DNA of 64,000 bases from contig JAAZBG010000322.1 of assembly GCA_012513915.1 (NCBI GenBank), positions 1 to 64,000 on the forward strand, given 5' to 3'. Numbering within the stretch: position 1 is the first letter of the stretch; each line of letters opens with the position of its first letter. Under the pieces are notes generated by a model. The model was given only the letters and a program-made list of their open reading frames with translations, searched no databases and had not been told where the DNA came from. Below are positions 34,340 to 42,983 of this stretch, piece by piece. This stretch comes from Fibrobacter sp. (GTDB taxonomy: Bacteria > Fibrobacterota > Chitinivibrionia > Chitinivibrionales > Chitinispirillaceae). Position numbers and translations under genes: made by a program.

Positions 34340-35029
34340 ATGGACATATTGAAAAATGGTGGTTTTAGGAAAATCGGAACAAACATCTATATAATTCATC
34401 ATCGGCAGCTACCTTTAGCCATTACCGGTGGTTTCCTGTTCTTACTAATTTCTATAGCATTTTTTGAGTTTATTGTTGAATCATTTTCTGATGGATCAAT
34501 ATTATTTGGTATTTTCTTTATATTGCTTTACTTAATACCTGCTGGTATTGGTCTTCTAATGGTTGTCATAGGCCTTTTTACAGTAATTACAGAAATCGAT
34601 CTTGCAAAACGTACTATCCGAGTTACACGACGAACCATATTTGGAAAGAAAGCAACACAGGAGACATCTATTGACAACATTGGTATCAGCGCTATACGAC
34701 TCGGTGTTACCGATGCAAACCCTCAGGAAAAGTGGATTGTTCGGGCCGGGTATTTCTACACTAACAGTGCCGGACAGGATTGCAGTGTGGTGATATGGTC
34801 AAAGGAGATACAAAAGGAAACAGAACGGGATCAGACTATGTGTGAACTCTATGAGTTTCTGTTTCCTGACCGCCCAACCCCGACAGAAGAAGATTTTATT
34901 ACCAACGGTGATGCTATAATGCTCCTCTCTCACGAACAAAAGGAAGCATTCAAAAAGGGAACACTCTTTGAAGTGATCCCTGATGAAAAAGAGAAAGAAC
35001 GGAATAAGTTTGACAAGTTGCTTGACTGA
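34340..35029 (+). CDS. Small membrane protein of unknown function
   Basis: About 229 residues from the ATG at 34340. It has two hydrophobic segments (LAITGGFLFLLISIAFFEF and SILFGIFFILLYLIPAGIGL to VVIGLFTVI, the latter likely two close passes), then a cytoplasmic beta-rich domain (IDLAKRTIRVTRRTIFGKKA, WIVRAGYFYTNSAGQDCSVV) and a charged tail ending EKERNKFDKLLD. The earlier GTG at 34325 overlaps the previous stop, while GAGG lies 9 bases before the ATG, so I prefer the ATG. It directly follows the interrupted pore-like gene. It could be an immunity or accessory membrane protein; this is inference from position only. Confidence 0.55.
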   Translation: MDILKNGGFRKIGTNIYIIHHRQLPLAITGGFLFLLISIAFFEFIVESFSDGSILFGIFFILLYLIPAGIGLLMVVIGLFTVITEIDLAKRTIRVTRRTIFGKKATQETSIDNIGISAIRLGVTDANPQEKWIVRAGYFYTNSAGQDCSVVIWSKEIQKETERDQTMCELYEFLFPDRPTPTEEDFITNGDAIMLLSHEQKEAFKKGTLFEVIPDEKEKERNKFDKLLD

Positions 35030-35051
35030 TATCAGACAGTCAACTTAACAG

Positions 35052-35132
35052 ATCCATATTTTTGACAATAAAGGCGATGGTGTTATTATCGAATCTGATG
35101 ATAATAAGAAAATTGTGTTTGTCATGCGGTAA
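35052..35132 (+). pseudogene. C-terminal remnant of a second copy of the pore-like gene
   Basis: A 26-residue open stretch (IHIFDNKGDGVIIESDDN and then KKIVFVMR) ends in TAA at 35130-35132 and has a stop just before it. It lines up with the C-terminus of the gene at 31896-34328 (IKIIFTVDMEGDGVLVLPDD, then NKRLVVEKH): same I-x-I-F, GDGV, DDNK and V/V spacing. It is the last piece of a duplicated copy that was otherwise deleted, lying 22 bases past the membrane-protein gene. Confidence 0.6.
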
Positions 35133-35160
35133 ATTGATAAGTGGTATTCAGCAAGAATTC

Positions 35161-37611
35161 TCAGTCAAGGGTATAAAAACGCTCAAGCAGATCAGCTGCC
35201 GCTTTATACTGGGCCTCTTTTTTGGAGTGTGCAATTTTTGGTGATGATTCAATTTTTGAATTATCAGGCAGCAGTGCCCATGCATATAGCGTAAATCGTG
35301 TCTGATTAGCAATTGTTTCGCAATTTCCCTGTGTATAACCAAAACTGCAAAGCTGCTTTGATTGAACCAGATTGTTTAATTGTAAACGAGGATCGGTTCC
35401 GGTTCTTACGGTCTGTTCGATTTCTTCAGGTTGATTTACTGGTACTTCTTTTTTCTCCTGTTGCATGCAAGCTGTTGTATGTGCCAGATATGCACTGGCG
35501 GCGCCATGTTCTGCTATCTTCTTTTGATCAGAACGGTACCATGACGTTTCAAATGAACCTGATTGACTGATAATTTTCACACAGAATAACCGGCCTTTTT
35601 CTTTGTAAACAAATGATGGTAAATCCTGTTTCTGTGCTGCACAAAACTCGAATAGTGCTCCTTTGGGGTTACTAAGTCTGAGACGCTCTTTTTCCTCTGC
35701 GTCTATATCAATAATGTCGTCATGTTCATCATCCTGAAATTCCGGGGATACACTATTGTTTTCAGGGATAAGTGAAAGCAGTTCCTGTGATGCCATCTGT
35801 TCAGCGTTTTTTTTGTTGAGTGCTTTATATTCGCTGCTCTTTAGTTGCTTTGTGTCAATAATAATGCTGGCACATCCGAAGTAGTACCCGTCACGGGATG
35901 TAACCGTAAATACCGGTGGATCAATCTTTTGTTTCATACAGAATTCCAATAGTTTCCCTTTGGGATTCTGCTCCTTAAGTTGCTGTTCGAGCTTGTATAG
36001 CGGAGAGTCAACCGGGCCGCTGGAACAGACGTGGAAAAAATTCCTCCGGATATCATCACGCCGTACGATACCCATCTCTTCAAGACGCTGGACAAACTGA
36101 TCAATCTGTAAGGCATCAACACGGCATCCAAACCACACCTGTGCGGCATCACTGGCCTTTACAGGATGATCGCTATCCGGGGCGCCGATAATTGCCCGTA
36201 TCCGATCAATATCCTCTTTTTCAGGAAGATGCGATATCGATGAATGGTAATTTCTGCGAATGGGGTAGCTGCGGGAAATTGATTCACCATTTTTAACAAG
36301 CAGGCAATCGCTGGTTTGGAGCGAGCGTTTAAGTGACATCCTCGATTCATTGTCACCATGAACAAGAACTACAGTCCGTGGACGGATTGACTCAATAAAC
36401 GATGCCATCTGAAGACGGTCCGCGTGTGCCGATAATGAAAATGTTGCAACTTTCGCCTTGACATCAAGAGTGCTCCCAAACAGTTCAATTGTCTGTTTTT
36501 CTCCAGAGGCGAGTGATAACAGTTTTCTTCCCGGTGACTCCTCATCCTGATAGCCTGTCATAAAGATCGCATCAGATTCATTACCAAGCATCTGTTGCGC
36601 ATACATCGCTGATGCACCACCGTTAAGCATGCCGCTTGACGCAACAATAATGCATGGGCCACCGTTTAAAATTCCGGAGCGCATCGCCTGAGTAGTTACC
36701 GGGGTAATCGTATCGGTAAAAAAAGGGTTTGACTGATTGCGAATCTGCCGGGCAAGTGATGACGTTACGTAGGATTCATGGTTACTATAGATTGCACAGG
36801 TATTACGCACCATACCATCAACGTACACTGGAATTTCCGGCAGTTTCTTTGAACGTATCGCTTTCTGAAGGATCAGCAGGACCTCCTGTGCACGTCCGAT
36901 TGCAAAGCTTGGAATAAGAACATGACCACCTCGTTCGGCAATCTCCCGTATCTGGTCTATAAGTCGGTTTTCGGCAATTTTGCGGTCTTCATGAAGCCGT
37001 GTGCCATAGGTCGATTCTGAGATCAGAAGATCAACCGGAAGAAGTGGTTTGCCAAGGGAAGGCATCGTGGAGGTTGGCGTTACGCTGTAATCGCCTGTAA
37101 ACAGCACATTCCCTGATGACGTCGCAAGATGCACCATGGCAGCACCGATTATATGGGATGCCGGCAGGAGTGTACATGTTATTGTGTTAATACTTTTCGG
37201 TTGTTTAAACCCGAGGGGTACACATTGTGATAATGCTCGTTCTGCAAGCATTTTGGAGTACAGAGGAATTTCGTTTTCGCGTTCAAACTCAGCAATTTTT
37301 AATGCATCATAGAGCAGTATCGTAATAAGATCAAGTGTTGGTGCAGTTGCATATACCGGAACACCCGGAAACATTTCACAGACAAGCGGCAGTGCACCGG
37401 TATGATCGGTGTGCGCATGTGTTAGTATGATTGCGTCAAGATGTTTCCCGTTAAGTGATGCAAGGTCGGGGAGGAGCTGGTCAGGCGCATTCATACGGAT
37501 GCCGCAATCAACAAGAATAGTCGTATTGTCAACATCAACAAGTGTACATGATGCCCCGATTCCATCGGCACCACCGGCAAAGGTACATGTTATCTGATTA
37601 GTAGTAGTCAT
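35161..37611 (-). CDS. Beta-CASP metallo-beta-lactamase nuclease with three dsRBD-like C-terminal modules
   Basis: The 816-residue protein begins with an MBL fold carrying HAHTDHTGAL (about residue 65), then GDYSVTPT and the beta-CASP motifs ISESTYGTR, LIPSFAIGRAQEVLLIL and SSGMLNGG, with SLSAHADRLQ near residue 395. This matches bacterial RNase J-like/CPSF73-like 5'-3' or endonucleases. Unusually, the C-terminal 270 residues hold three modules each starting (N/D)P(K/R)xxL (about residues 549, 647 and 739) and ending in KK/KKE-A, AS/AA, as in double-stranded RNA-binding domains. That would target it to structured RNA. No signal peptide. It is convergent with the 34340 gene and divergent from ahbC. 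The nuclease call is firm; the dsRBD call is by pattern. Confidence 0.87.
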   Translation of the reverse strand: MTTTNQITCTFAGGADGIGASCTLVDVDNTTILVDCGIRMNAPDQLLPDLASLNGKHLDAIILTHAHTDHTGALPLVCEMFPGVPVYATAPTLDLITILLYDALKIAEFERENEIPLYSKMLAERALSQCVPLGFKQPKSINTITCTLLPASHIIGAAMVHLATSSGNVLFTGDYSVTPTSTMPSLGKPLLPVDLLISESTYGTRLHEDRKIAENRLIDQIREIAERGGHVLIPSFAIGRAQEVLLILQKAIRSKKLPEIPVYVDGMVRNTCAIYSNHESYVTSSLARQIRNQSNPFFTDTITPVTTQAMRSGILNGGPCIIVASSGMLNGGASAMYAQQMLGNESDAIFMTGYQDEESPGRKLLSLASGEKQTIELFGSTLDVKAKVATFSLSAHADRLQMASFIESIRPRTVVLVHGDNESRMSLKRSLQTSDCLLVKNGESISRSYPIRRNYHSSISHLPEKEDIDRIRAIIGAPDSDHPVKASDAAQVWFGCRVDALQIDQFVQRLEEMGIVRRDDIRRNFFHVCSSGPVDSPLYKLEQQLKEQNPKGKLLEFCMKQKIDPPVFTVTSRDGYYFGCASIIIDTKQLKSSEYKALNKKNAEQMASQELLSLIPENNSVSPEFQDDEHDDIIDIDAEEKERLRLSNPKGALFEFCAAQKQDLPSFVYKEKGRLFCVKIISQSGSFETSWYRSDQKKIAEHGAASAYLAHTTACMQQEKKEVPVNQPEEIEQTVRTGTDPRLQLNNLVQSKQLCSFGYTQGNCETIANQTRFTLYAWALLPDNSKIESSPKIAHSKKEAQYKAAADLLERFYTLD

Positions 37612-37976
37612 TGTTTAAACTGCACTTAAAAATGACCAAAATAAATCAAAATGGACAAAAGTCAAGACTATTTTCCATTTTGGTGGAAAATAGTCTGGTT
37701 TATTGCCCGAATCACCATCTATGATTCACTGATCACAAAATGCAATATGATAGAATGCTGTGTTAACGTAAACATTGTAAACTATTCGCTGGAGGTGACC
37801 GGAACCAGTGTGAATGAAACTGTGTGTGTTTGTCAATTTGTAGCCGCTATTATGCCTTTATGTTGATTAAAAGTAAGCAAAACAGTATAAAAAATAGTAT
37901 GTTTAGTAATCACCGGCGCGATTCACAATCTACCGGACAGATGGCTGCATTCAGACACTTATTTAAAGGGTTATAC
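37612..37976. promoter_or_regulatory. Divergent region upstream of nuclease and heme genes, with an 11-bp hairpin
   Basis: This 365-bp region separates the nuclease gene start from ahbC. It contains a perfect inverted repeat at 37666-37695: GACTATTTTCC and GGAAAATAGTC around an 8-base loop, placed 55 bases upstream of the nuclease start. It could be an operator or attenuator-like hairpin, for instance an autoregulatory RNA target of the nuclease. I see no supported ORF; a frame reaching back from ahbC to 37824 lacks a ribosome binding site. Confidence 0.45.
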
Positions 37977-39164
37977 ATGGTTGGTATTTCTAAACTGTAC
38001 TGCGGTACTGTTGAACCATCAGATGTGCTGCGATATGGACGTCACTCTGCATCACTACCATCACATCTGCTTCAATATTCCGAAGATAAAAAACCGGTTG
38101 TGGTCTGGAATATCACCCGGCGATGCAATCTTAAGTGCATACACTGCTATTCAGAGTCTGAAAATCTGGACTACACAGGTGAGTTGAACACCGATGAAGG
38201 CTTGCACCTTATCGATTCACTTGCAGAATTTAAGGTACCTGTGGTACTGATGTCGGGGGGAGAGCCGCTTATTCGAAAAGATGTTTTCACCCTGATCAGC
38301 CGGGCACGTTCAAAAGGAATGCGGGTTGTGGTTTCCACAAATGGTACGCTGATCAGCGATGATACTGCTATGCGACTCAAAGATGCCGGGTTATCCTATG
38401 TCGGTGTCAGTCTTGATGGGCTTCAGGAGAAACATGACCGGTTTCGTGGTACTGAAGGTGCATTTGCCCGCTCCATTAATGGAATCCGCGCTTGTATGAA
38501 AGCCGGGGTCAAAGTCGGGCTTCGCTTTACGATTACACGGGATAATGCCGATGATATCGGGGGGCTATTTTCATTACTTGAAACCGAGGGTATTCCACGA
38601 ATCTGTTTTTATCATCTTGTCTATACGGGGCGTGCGGTCGGGATCGCAGAACATGATCTAACTCACGACGAAACTCGCCGCTGTGTCGATCTTATTATTG
38701 ACAGAACAGCAGCACTTCACAGGAAGGGACTTTCCGCTGAAGTGTTGACGGTTGATAACCATGCGGATGGTGTTTATCTTTATCAGCGGATGGTACGGGA
38801 AAAATCTCCACAGGCAGAAAATGTACTTCAACTTTTGTCTATGAACGGCGGTAATAACTCCGGTATCGGGATCGGCTGTATTTCCTGGGACGGAACGGTG
38901 CATCCTGATCAGTTCTGGCGTCACTACACACCAGGCAACATCAGAGACCGGTCTTTCGGTGAGATCTGGACCGATACATCTGAACCGCTTCTGTCGCAGC
39001 TGCGTAACCGTAAATCATTATTGAAAGGTAAGTGTTCCCGCTGTGTGTATCAGAATATCTGTAATGGAAATTTCAGGGTTCGTGCAGAGGCTGTTCATAA
39101 AGATTTATGGCAGGAGGATCCCGCGTGTTATCTTTCGGACGCAGAGATCGCGGGTACTATTTAA
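37977..39164 (+). CDS. ahbC: AhbC, radical SAM 12,18-didecarboxysiroheme deacetylase
   Basis: From the ATG at 37977 (AAGGG 8 bases upstream) the product has 395 residues and starts MVGISKLYCGTVEPSDVLRY, the typical AhbC/NirJ-like N-terminus. The radical-SAM cluster motif is CNLKCIHCYS. The SPASM-like C-terminus has GCISWDGTVHPDQFWRHYT, CSRCVYQNIC and further Cys for auxiliary clusters. AhbC converts 12,18-didecarboxysiroheme to iron-coproporphyrin III, the penultimate step of siroheme-dependent heme synthesis. The AhbD gene lies two genes downstream and AhbA/AhbB lie at 47-48 kb, which fixes the paralogue assignment. A 51-residue N-terminal extension from 37824 is possible in frame but has no support. 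Confidence 0.9.
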   Translation: MVGISKLYCGTVEPSDVLRYGRHSASLPSHLLQYSEDKKPVVVWNITRRCNLKCIHCYSESENLDYTGELNTDEGLHLIDSLAEFKVPVVLMSGGEPLIRKDVFTLISRARSKGMRVVVSTNGTLISDDTAMRLKDAGLSYVGVSLDGLQEKHDRFRGTEGAFARSINGIRACMKAGVKVGLRFTITRDNADDIGGLFSLLETEGIPRICFYHLVYTGRAVGIAEHDLTHDETRRCVDLIIDRTAALHRKGLSAEVLTVDNHADGVYLYQRMVREKSPQAENVLQLLSMNGGNNSGIGIGCISWDGTVHPDQFWRHYTPGNIRDRSFGEIWTDTSEPLLSQLRNRKSLLKGKCSRCVYQNICNGNFRVRAEAVHKDLWQEDPACYLSDAEIAGTI

Positions 39165-39211
39165 TAAATCGTTATTTGGAACTGTTTTTCTAATTAAGTA
39201 AAGGTGACAAA

Positions 39212-40189
39212 ATGGGTTTTCCGGAGATACGTTTAAGGCGGTTACGGGCGAATGGATCAATACGGGCGATGGTGCAGGAAACCCGCTTGTCTGTTGATAA
39301 TCTCATCATGCCGCTTTTTGTTTGTGAAGGCACCGGGGTAAAGAGTCCGGTCGGGAGTATGCCCGGTGTAAACCGTTTTTCAGTTGATCTGTTGGTTGAA
39401 GAGTGCAGGCAGCTTGAGCAGCTTGGAATACGTTCTGTACTGCTTTTTGGAATTCCCGATGTAAAGGGTGATCATGTCGGTTATGATGATAATGGAATCG
39501 TTCAGCGGGCGGTACGGGCGATAAAGGCCACTATCGGCAAATTGTTTGTTATCACTGATGTTTGCAACTGCGAATACTCCGAACATGGTCACTGCGGCAT
39601 TGTAGTAAGTGGTGATGTTGACAATGATCTTTCTCTGGAGCTGCTTTCAAAGCAGGCACTCTCGCATGCAAACGCCGGAAGTGATATGATTGCACCGAGT
39701 GACATGATGGACGGGCGGATCGGAGTGATCCGGAAAGTACTTGACACAAATGGATTTTCAAATATTCCTGTAATGTCGTATGCCGCAAAGTATGCATCAG
39801 CATTTTACGGGCCATTTCGTGATGCGGCCGATTGTGCGCCTCAATTCGGAGATCGAAAAACCTACCAGATGAATCCTGCAAATGTCCGTGAGGCGCTTCG
39901 GGAAGTTGAACTTGACATTAGTGAAGGCGCCGATGTTGTCATGGTGAAACCGGCTCTTTCATATCTTGATGTTATACATCAGGTGAAACAGAACTTTAAT
40001 GTTCCCGTTGCTGCGTATAATGTCAGTGGAGAGTATTCCATGATTAAAGCTGCTGCTGCCAACGGATGGATCAACGAAAATAGTGTCATGATGGAAATGT
40101 TACTATCGATTAAACGTGCCGGTGCAGATATGATTATTACCTATTTTGCAGCACAAGCCGCTGCACTACTTACAAAAGGGGAACGATAG
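39212..40189 (+). CDS. hemB: HemB, porphobilinogen synthase
   Basis: The 325-residue enzyme condenses two 5-aminolevulinate molecules to porphobilinogen. Visible features are the zinc-binding cysteines in [13 protein letters not shown], the two active-site lysines in [15 protein letters not shown] and VMVKPALSY, and APSDMMDGR. Its length is the family norm. AAGGTGA lies before the ATG. It sits between ahbC and ahbD in one operon (47 bases after ahbC, 1 base before ahbD). Confidence 0.98.
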   Translation: MGFPEIRLRRLRANGSIRAMVQETRLSVDNLIMPLFVCEGTGVKSPVGSMPGVNRFSVDLLVEECRQLEQLGIRSVLLFGIPDVKGDHVGYDDNGIVQRAVRAIKATIGKLFVITDVCNCEYSEHGHCGIVVSGDVDNDLSLELLSKQALSHANAGSDMIAPSDMMDGRIGVIRKVLDTNGFSNIPVMSYAAKYASAFYGPFRDAADCAPQFGDRKTYQMNPANVREALREVELDISEGADVVMVKPALSYLDVIHQVKQNFNVPVAAYNVSGEYSMIKAAAANGWINENSVMMEMLLSIKRAGADMIITYFAAQAAALLTKGER

Positions 40190-40190
40190 A

Positions 40191-41267
40191 ATGCATCCGT
40201 CATCAGGAGCTATACCGTCGCAGCCTGCACTTCGGCTTGTTGCATGGGAGATGACCCGTTCGTGCACACTCGCATGCCGTCACTGCAGGGCAAGTGCACA
40301 GAAGGGACCCTATGATGACGAGTTGACAACACGGGAGTGTTTAGCAGTCATTGATTCGATTGCATCAATGGGATCGTGCATAGTGATCCTTACTGGCGGA
40401 GAACCGATGCTTCGTAAGGATATTTTCGAGATTGCCGGGTATGGTACATCAAAAGGGCTGCGTATGGTGATGGCAACCTGCGGCAGTCTGCTGGATCAGT
40501 CATCATGTAAAGAACTTAAAGCATCGGGTATTTCACGGATCAGTCTTAGTATTGATGGTATTGATGCTGCAAGCCATGATACGTTCAGAGGTGTAACCGG
40601 AGCGTATGATATTGTTGTAAAAGCTATTGACGAACTCAAAAATGCGGGGATCGAATTTCAGGTGAATACAACAATCACCAGAAACAATGTGCAGGATCTG
40701 CATGGTATATATTTCAAGGCTGTTGCGTTGGGTGCTGTAGCATTTCACCCTTTCCTGCTTGTACCGACCGGGAGGGCTTCAGAGCTTACGGATCAGATTA
40801 TTTCGGCTGATGAATATGAAAAAGTGTTACATCAGATCTACGAGCTCCAGCTTGAACGGAAAATTCAGGTTAAACCCACCTGCGCACCCCATTATTACCG
40901 GGTTTTCAGAGAGCGTGAGAAGGCTTCGGGACGTACGGTAACACGGGAATCACACGGAATGGATGCAATGACAAAGGGGTGTTTAGGTGGTCAGGGTTTT
41001 GCGTTTATTTCTCATAAGGGAATCGTGCAGATTTGCGGCTTTCTGGATATGGAAGCCGGGAATCTCCGTTCTGACAAGTATGATTTTGGAAAAATCTGGC
41101 GTGAGTCTGCCTTGTTCAGGCAGGTTAGGGCTATTGACAACTATCACGGAAAATGTGGAAAATGTGAATACAGGCGGGTGTGTGGAGGCTGCAGAGCCAG
41201 GGCATTTACAATAACCGGGGATTTCCTTGGTGATGAACCACAGTGTTTGTATGAACCGAATGGTTGA
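40191..41267 (+). CDS. ahbD: AhbD, radical SAM heme synthase
   Basis: From the ATG at 40191 (AGGGG upstream, inside hemB) this is a 358-residue radical SAM protein. The cluster motif is CTLACRHCRA; the SPASM region has GCLGGQGFAFISHKG, QICGFLDMEAGN and KCGKCEYRRVCGGCRARA. This is the AhbD signature: it oxidatively decarboxylates the propionates of iron-coproporphyrin III to give heme b without oxygen. It follows hemB with a single-base gap, so they are co-transcribed. A dispersed repeat block follows before hemL. Confidence 0.92.
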   Translation: MHPSSGAIPSQPALRLVAWEMTRSCTLACRHCRASAQKGPYDDELTTRECLAVIDSIASMGSCIVILTGGEPMLRKDIFEIAGYGTSKGLRMVMATCGSLLDQSSCKELKASGISRISLSIDGIDAASHDTFRGVTGAYDIVVKAIDELKNAGIEFQVNTTITRNNVQDLHGIYFKAVALGAVAFHPFLLVPTGRASELTDQIISADEYEKVLHQIYELQLERKIQVKPTCAPHYYRVFREREKASGRTVTRESHGMDAMTKGCLGGQGFAFISHKGIVQICGFLDMEAGNLRSDKYDFGKIWRESALFRQVRAIDNYHGKCGKCEYRRVCGGCRARAFTITGDFLGDEPQCLYEPNG

Positions 41268-41282
41268 CACAAAGGTATACGG

Positions 41283-41396
41283 CCTCACCCCGGCCCCCTC
41301 TCCCATAGGAGAGGGAAGCAGTATTTTGAAAGAATAATGTCTTTTTCATCCCTCTTACTCCCCCTCTCCTATGGGAGAGGGGGTCGGGGGGTGAGG
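41283..41396. repeat. CCTCACCCC-type long inverted repeat
   Basis: CCTCACCCCGGCCCCCTCTC at 41283 is mirrored by GAGAGGGGGTCGGGGGGTGA ending at 41396, with CATAGGAGAGGG and CCCCTCTCCTATGGG forming an inner pair. About 45 bases separate the arms. Repeats of this wording are scattered in many bacterial genomes and are noncoding. It lies directly after ahbD, where it may also act as a transcript end. Confidence 0.75.
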
Positions 41397-41607
41397 TCGT
41401 TAACTTAGTGTTTACAAGGTGGCAGTGTACTTATGCGCTCGCCCCCACCCTGGCTCAAAGCAGCCAGACCTCCCCCGCAGGAGGGAGGTAAATATTTTAA
41501 AAATCAAAAAGACACCTCCCTCCTGCGGGGGAGGTCGCGCAGCTTTGTGCGCGGGTGGGGGCGAGCAATCGGCACTAATGCTGCCTTGTAAACAATACAT
41601 TAACGAC
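41396..41607. repeat. Dispersed GC-rich repeat element, copies B1 (inverted) and B2
   Basis: Two copies of the unit at 18048-18141 lie head to head: an inverted one at 41396-41489 (starting GTCGTTAACTTAGTGTTTAC) and a direct one at 41514-41607 (ending TTGTAAACA, TTAACGAC). The inverted copy matches the 18-kb unit closely in its TTGTAAACAC/GCGCATAAGTAC segment. The pair encloses a 24-bp spacer, so a long cruciform is possible. Confidence 0.82.
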
Positions 41608-41681
41608 ATTGGAGCTGACGGGGGGGCGTTTTTCATTTGTTGTTCATGAACTATAAAATATTCTCTCAGGAGAGGTAACCA

Positions 41682-42983
41682 GTGAACTTTACAAATAGTA
41701 TTGAAGCAGGCAAACGGGCCAGAAATGTTATTCCCGGAGGTGTGAATTCACCGGTCAGGGCATTTAAAGGTGTTGGTGGTGATCCGGTTTTCTTTGCGAA
41801 GGGTCAGGGTTCCCGGCTTACTGATATTGATGGTAACAGTTACATCGATTATGTTGGAGCCTGGGGGCCTTTGATTCTAGGTCACGCATTTCCTCTGGTT
41901 GTTGAAGCTGTTCAGAAAACGGTTACTGATGGCACTGCATTCGGGGCTCCGACAGAACGGGAATCTGAACTTGCGGAAATCATCTGCTCAATGGTTCCAT
42001 CAATTGGTATGATCCGTCTTGTCAATAGCGGGACCGAAGCAACCATGAGTGCTGCCCGGCTGGCCAGAGGGTTTACTGGAAGAGAATTTATTGTAAAGTT
42101 CGAGGGGTGTTACCATGGTCACGGCGACAGCTTTTTAATTGCCGCTGGTTCCGGGGCACTTACATTCGGAATTCCGGATAGTGCCGGAGTGACAAGTGCC
42201 GCCGCAGGGACAACACTTGTTGCTCAATACAATGATTCTGAATCGGTGAAAAGAATATTCCATGAATATGGTGACAGGATCGCTGCTGTAATTGTTGAGC
42301 CGGTTGCAGGTAATATGGGAGTAATTCTTCCTGAAATGACCTTTTTACCCTACCTGAGAGAAATTACAAAGAAATATGGAGCACTGCTTATTTTCGATGA
42401 GGTAATGACTGGCTTTCGGTTGTCTGCAGGCGGGGCTCAGGAACTGTTCGGTATCACTCCCGACATAACAACGCTCGGTAAGATTATCGGCGGCGGATTA
42501 CCAATAGCAGCATATGGTGGTTCAAAAGAGATTATGTCGTATGTTGCTCCATGCGGGCCTGTGTATCAGGCGGGAACCCTGTCAGGCAATCCAATCGCTG
42601 TTGCGGCAGGGATTGCAATGCTCAAAGCGCTCAAAAGTGATCTGTCAATCTATAAAAAACTTGAAAAAACGACATCACATCTTGCTGCATCACTTGAAAA
42701 AGAGTGCCGTTCCGCCGGGATCCTGTGTGTGTGTAATCATATCGGTTCCATGATGACACTGTTTTTTAACCGTAACAAATCGGTAATGTCTTATAATGAC
42801 GCTATCGGCAGCGACAAAGAGCTGTTTGGCCGTTATTTCCATGCAATGCTGGAATCGGGAATTTACCTGCCGCCATCACAATTTGAATCATGGTTTATAT
42901 CATCAGCACATAGTCATGATGATATTGAATCAACACTTGCAAAAAGTAAAGATGTTCTGAGGAAAATCGGAGGTGCCCGATAG
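41682..42983 (+). CDS. hemL: HemL, glutamate-1-semialdehyde 2,1-aminomutase
   Basis: The 433-residue PLP enzyme starts with GTG at 41682 after AGGAGAGG. It shows RNVIPGGVNSPVRAF at the N-terminus, VNSGTEATMSAARLARG, KFEGCYHGHGDSFL, IFDEVMTGFR and the PLP lysine in TTLGKIIGGGLPIAAYGG. It converts glutamate-1-semialdehyde to 5-aminolevulinate. It heads the second half of the heme cluster and abuts hemA without a gap. Confidence 0.98.
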   Translation: MNFTNSIEAGKRARNVIPGGVNSPVRAFKGVGGDPVFFAKGQGSRLTDIDGNSYIDYVGAWGPLILGHAFPLVVEAVQKTVTDGTAFGAPTERESELAEIICSMVPSIGMIRLVNSGTEATMSAARLARGFTGREFIVKFEGCYHGHGDSFLIAAGSGALTFGIPDSAGVTSAAAGTTLVAQYNDSESVKRIFHEYGDRIAAVIVEPVAGNMGVILPEMTFLPYLREITKKYGALLIFDEVMTGFRLSAGGAQELFGITPDITTLGKIIGGGLPIAAYGGSKEIMSYVAPCGPVYQAGTLSGNPIAVAAGIAMLKALKSDLSIYKKLEKTTSHLAASLEKECRSAGILCVCNHIGSMMTLFFNRNKSVMSYNDAIGSDKELFGRYFHAMLESGIYLPPSQFESWFISSAHSHDDIESTLAKSKDVLRKIGGAR

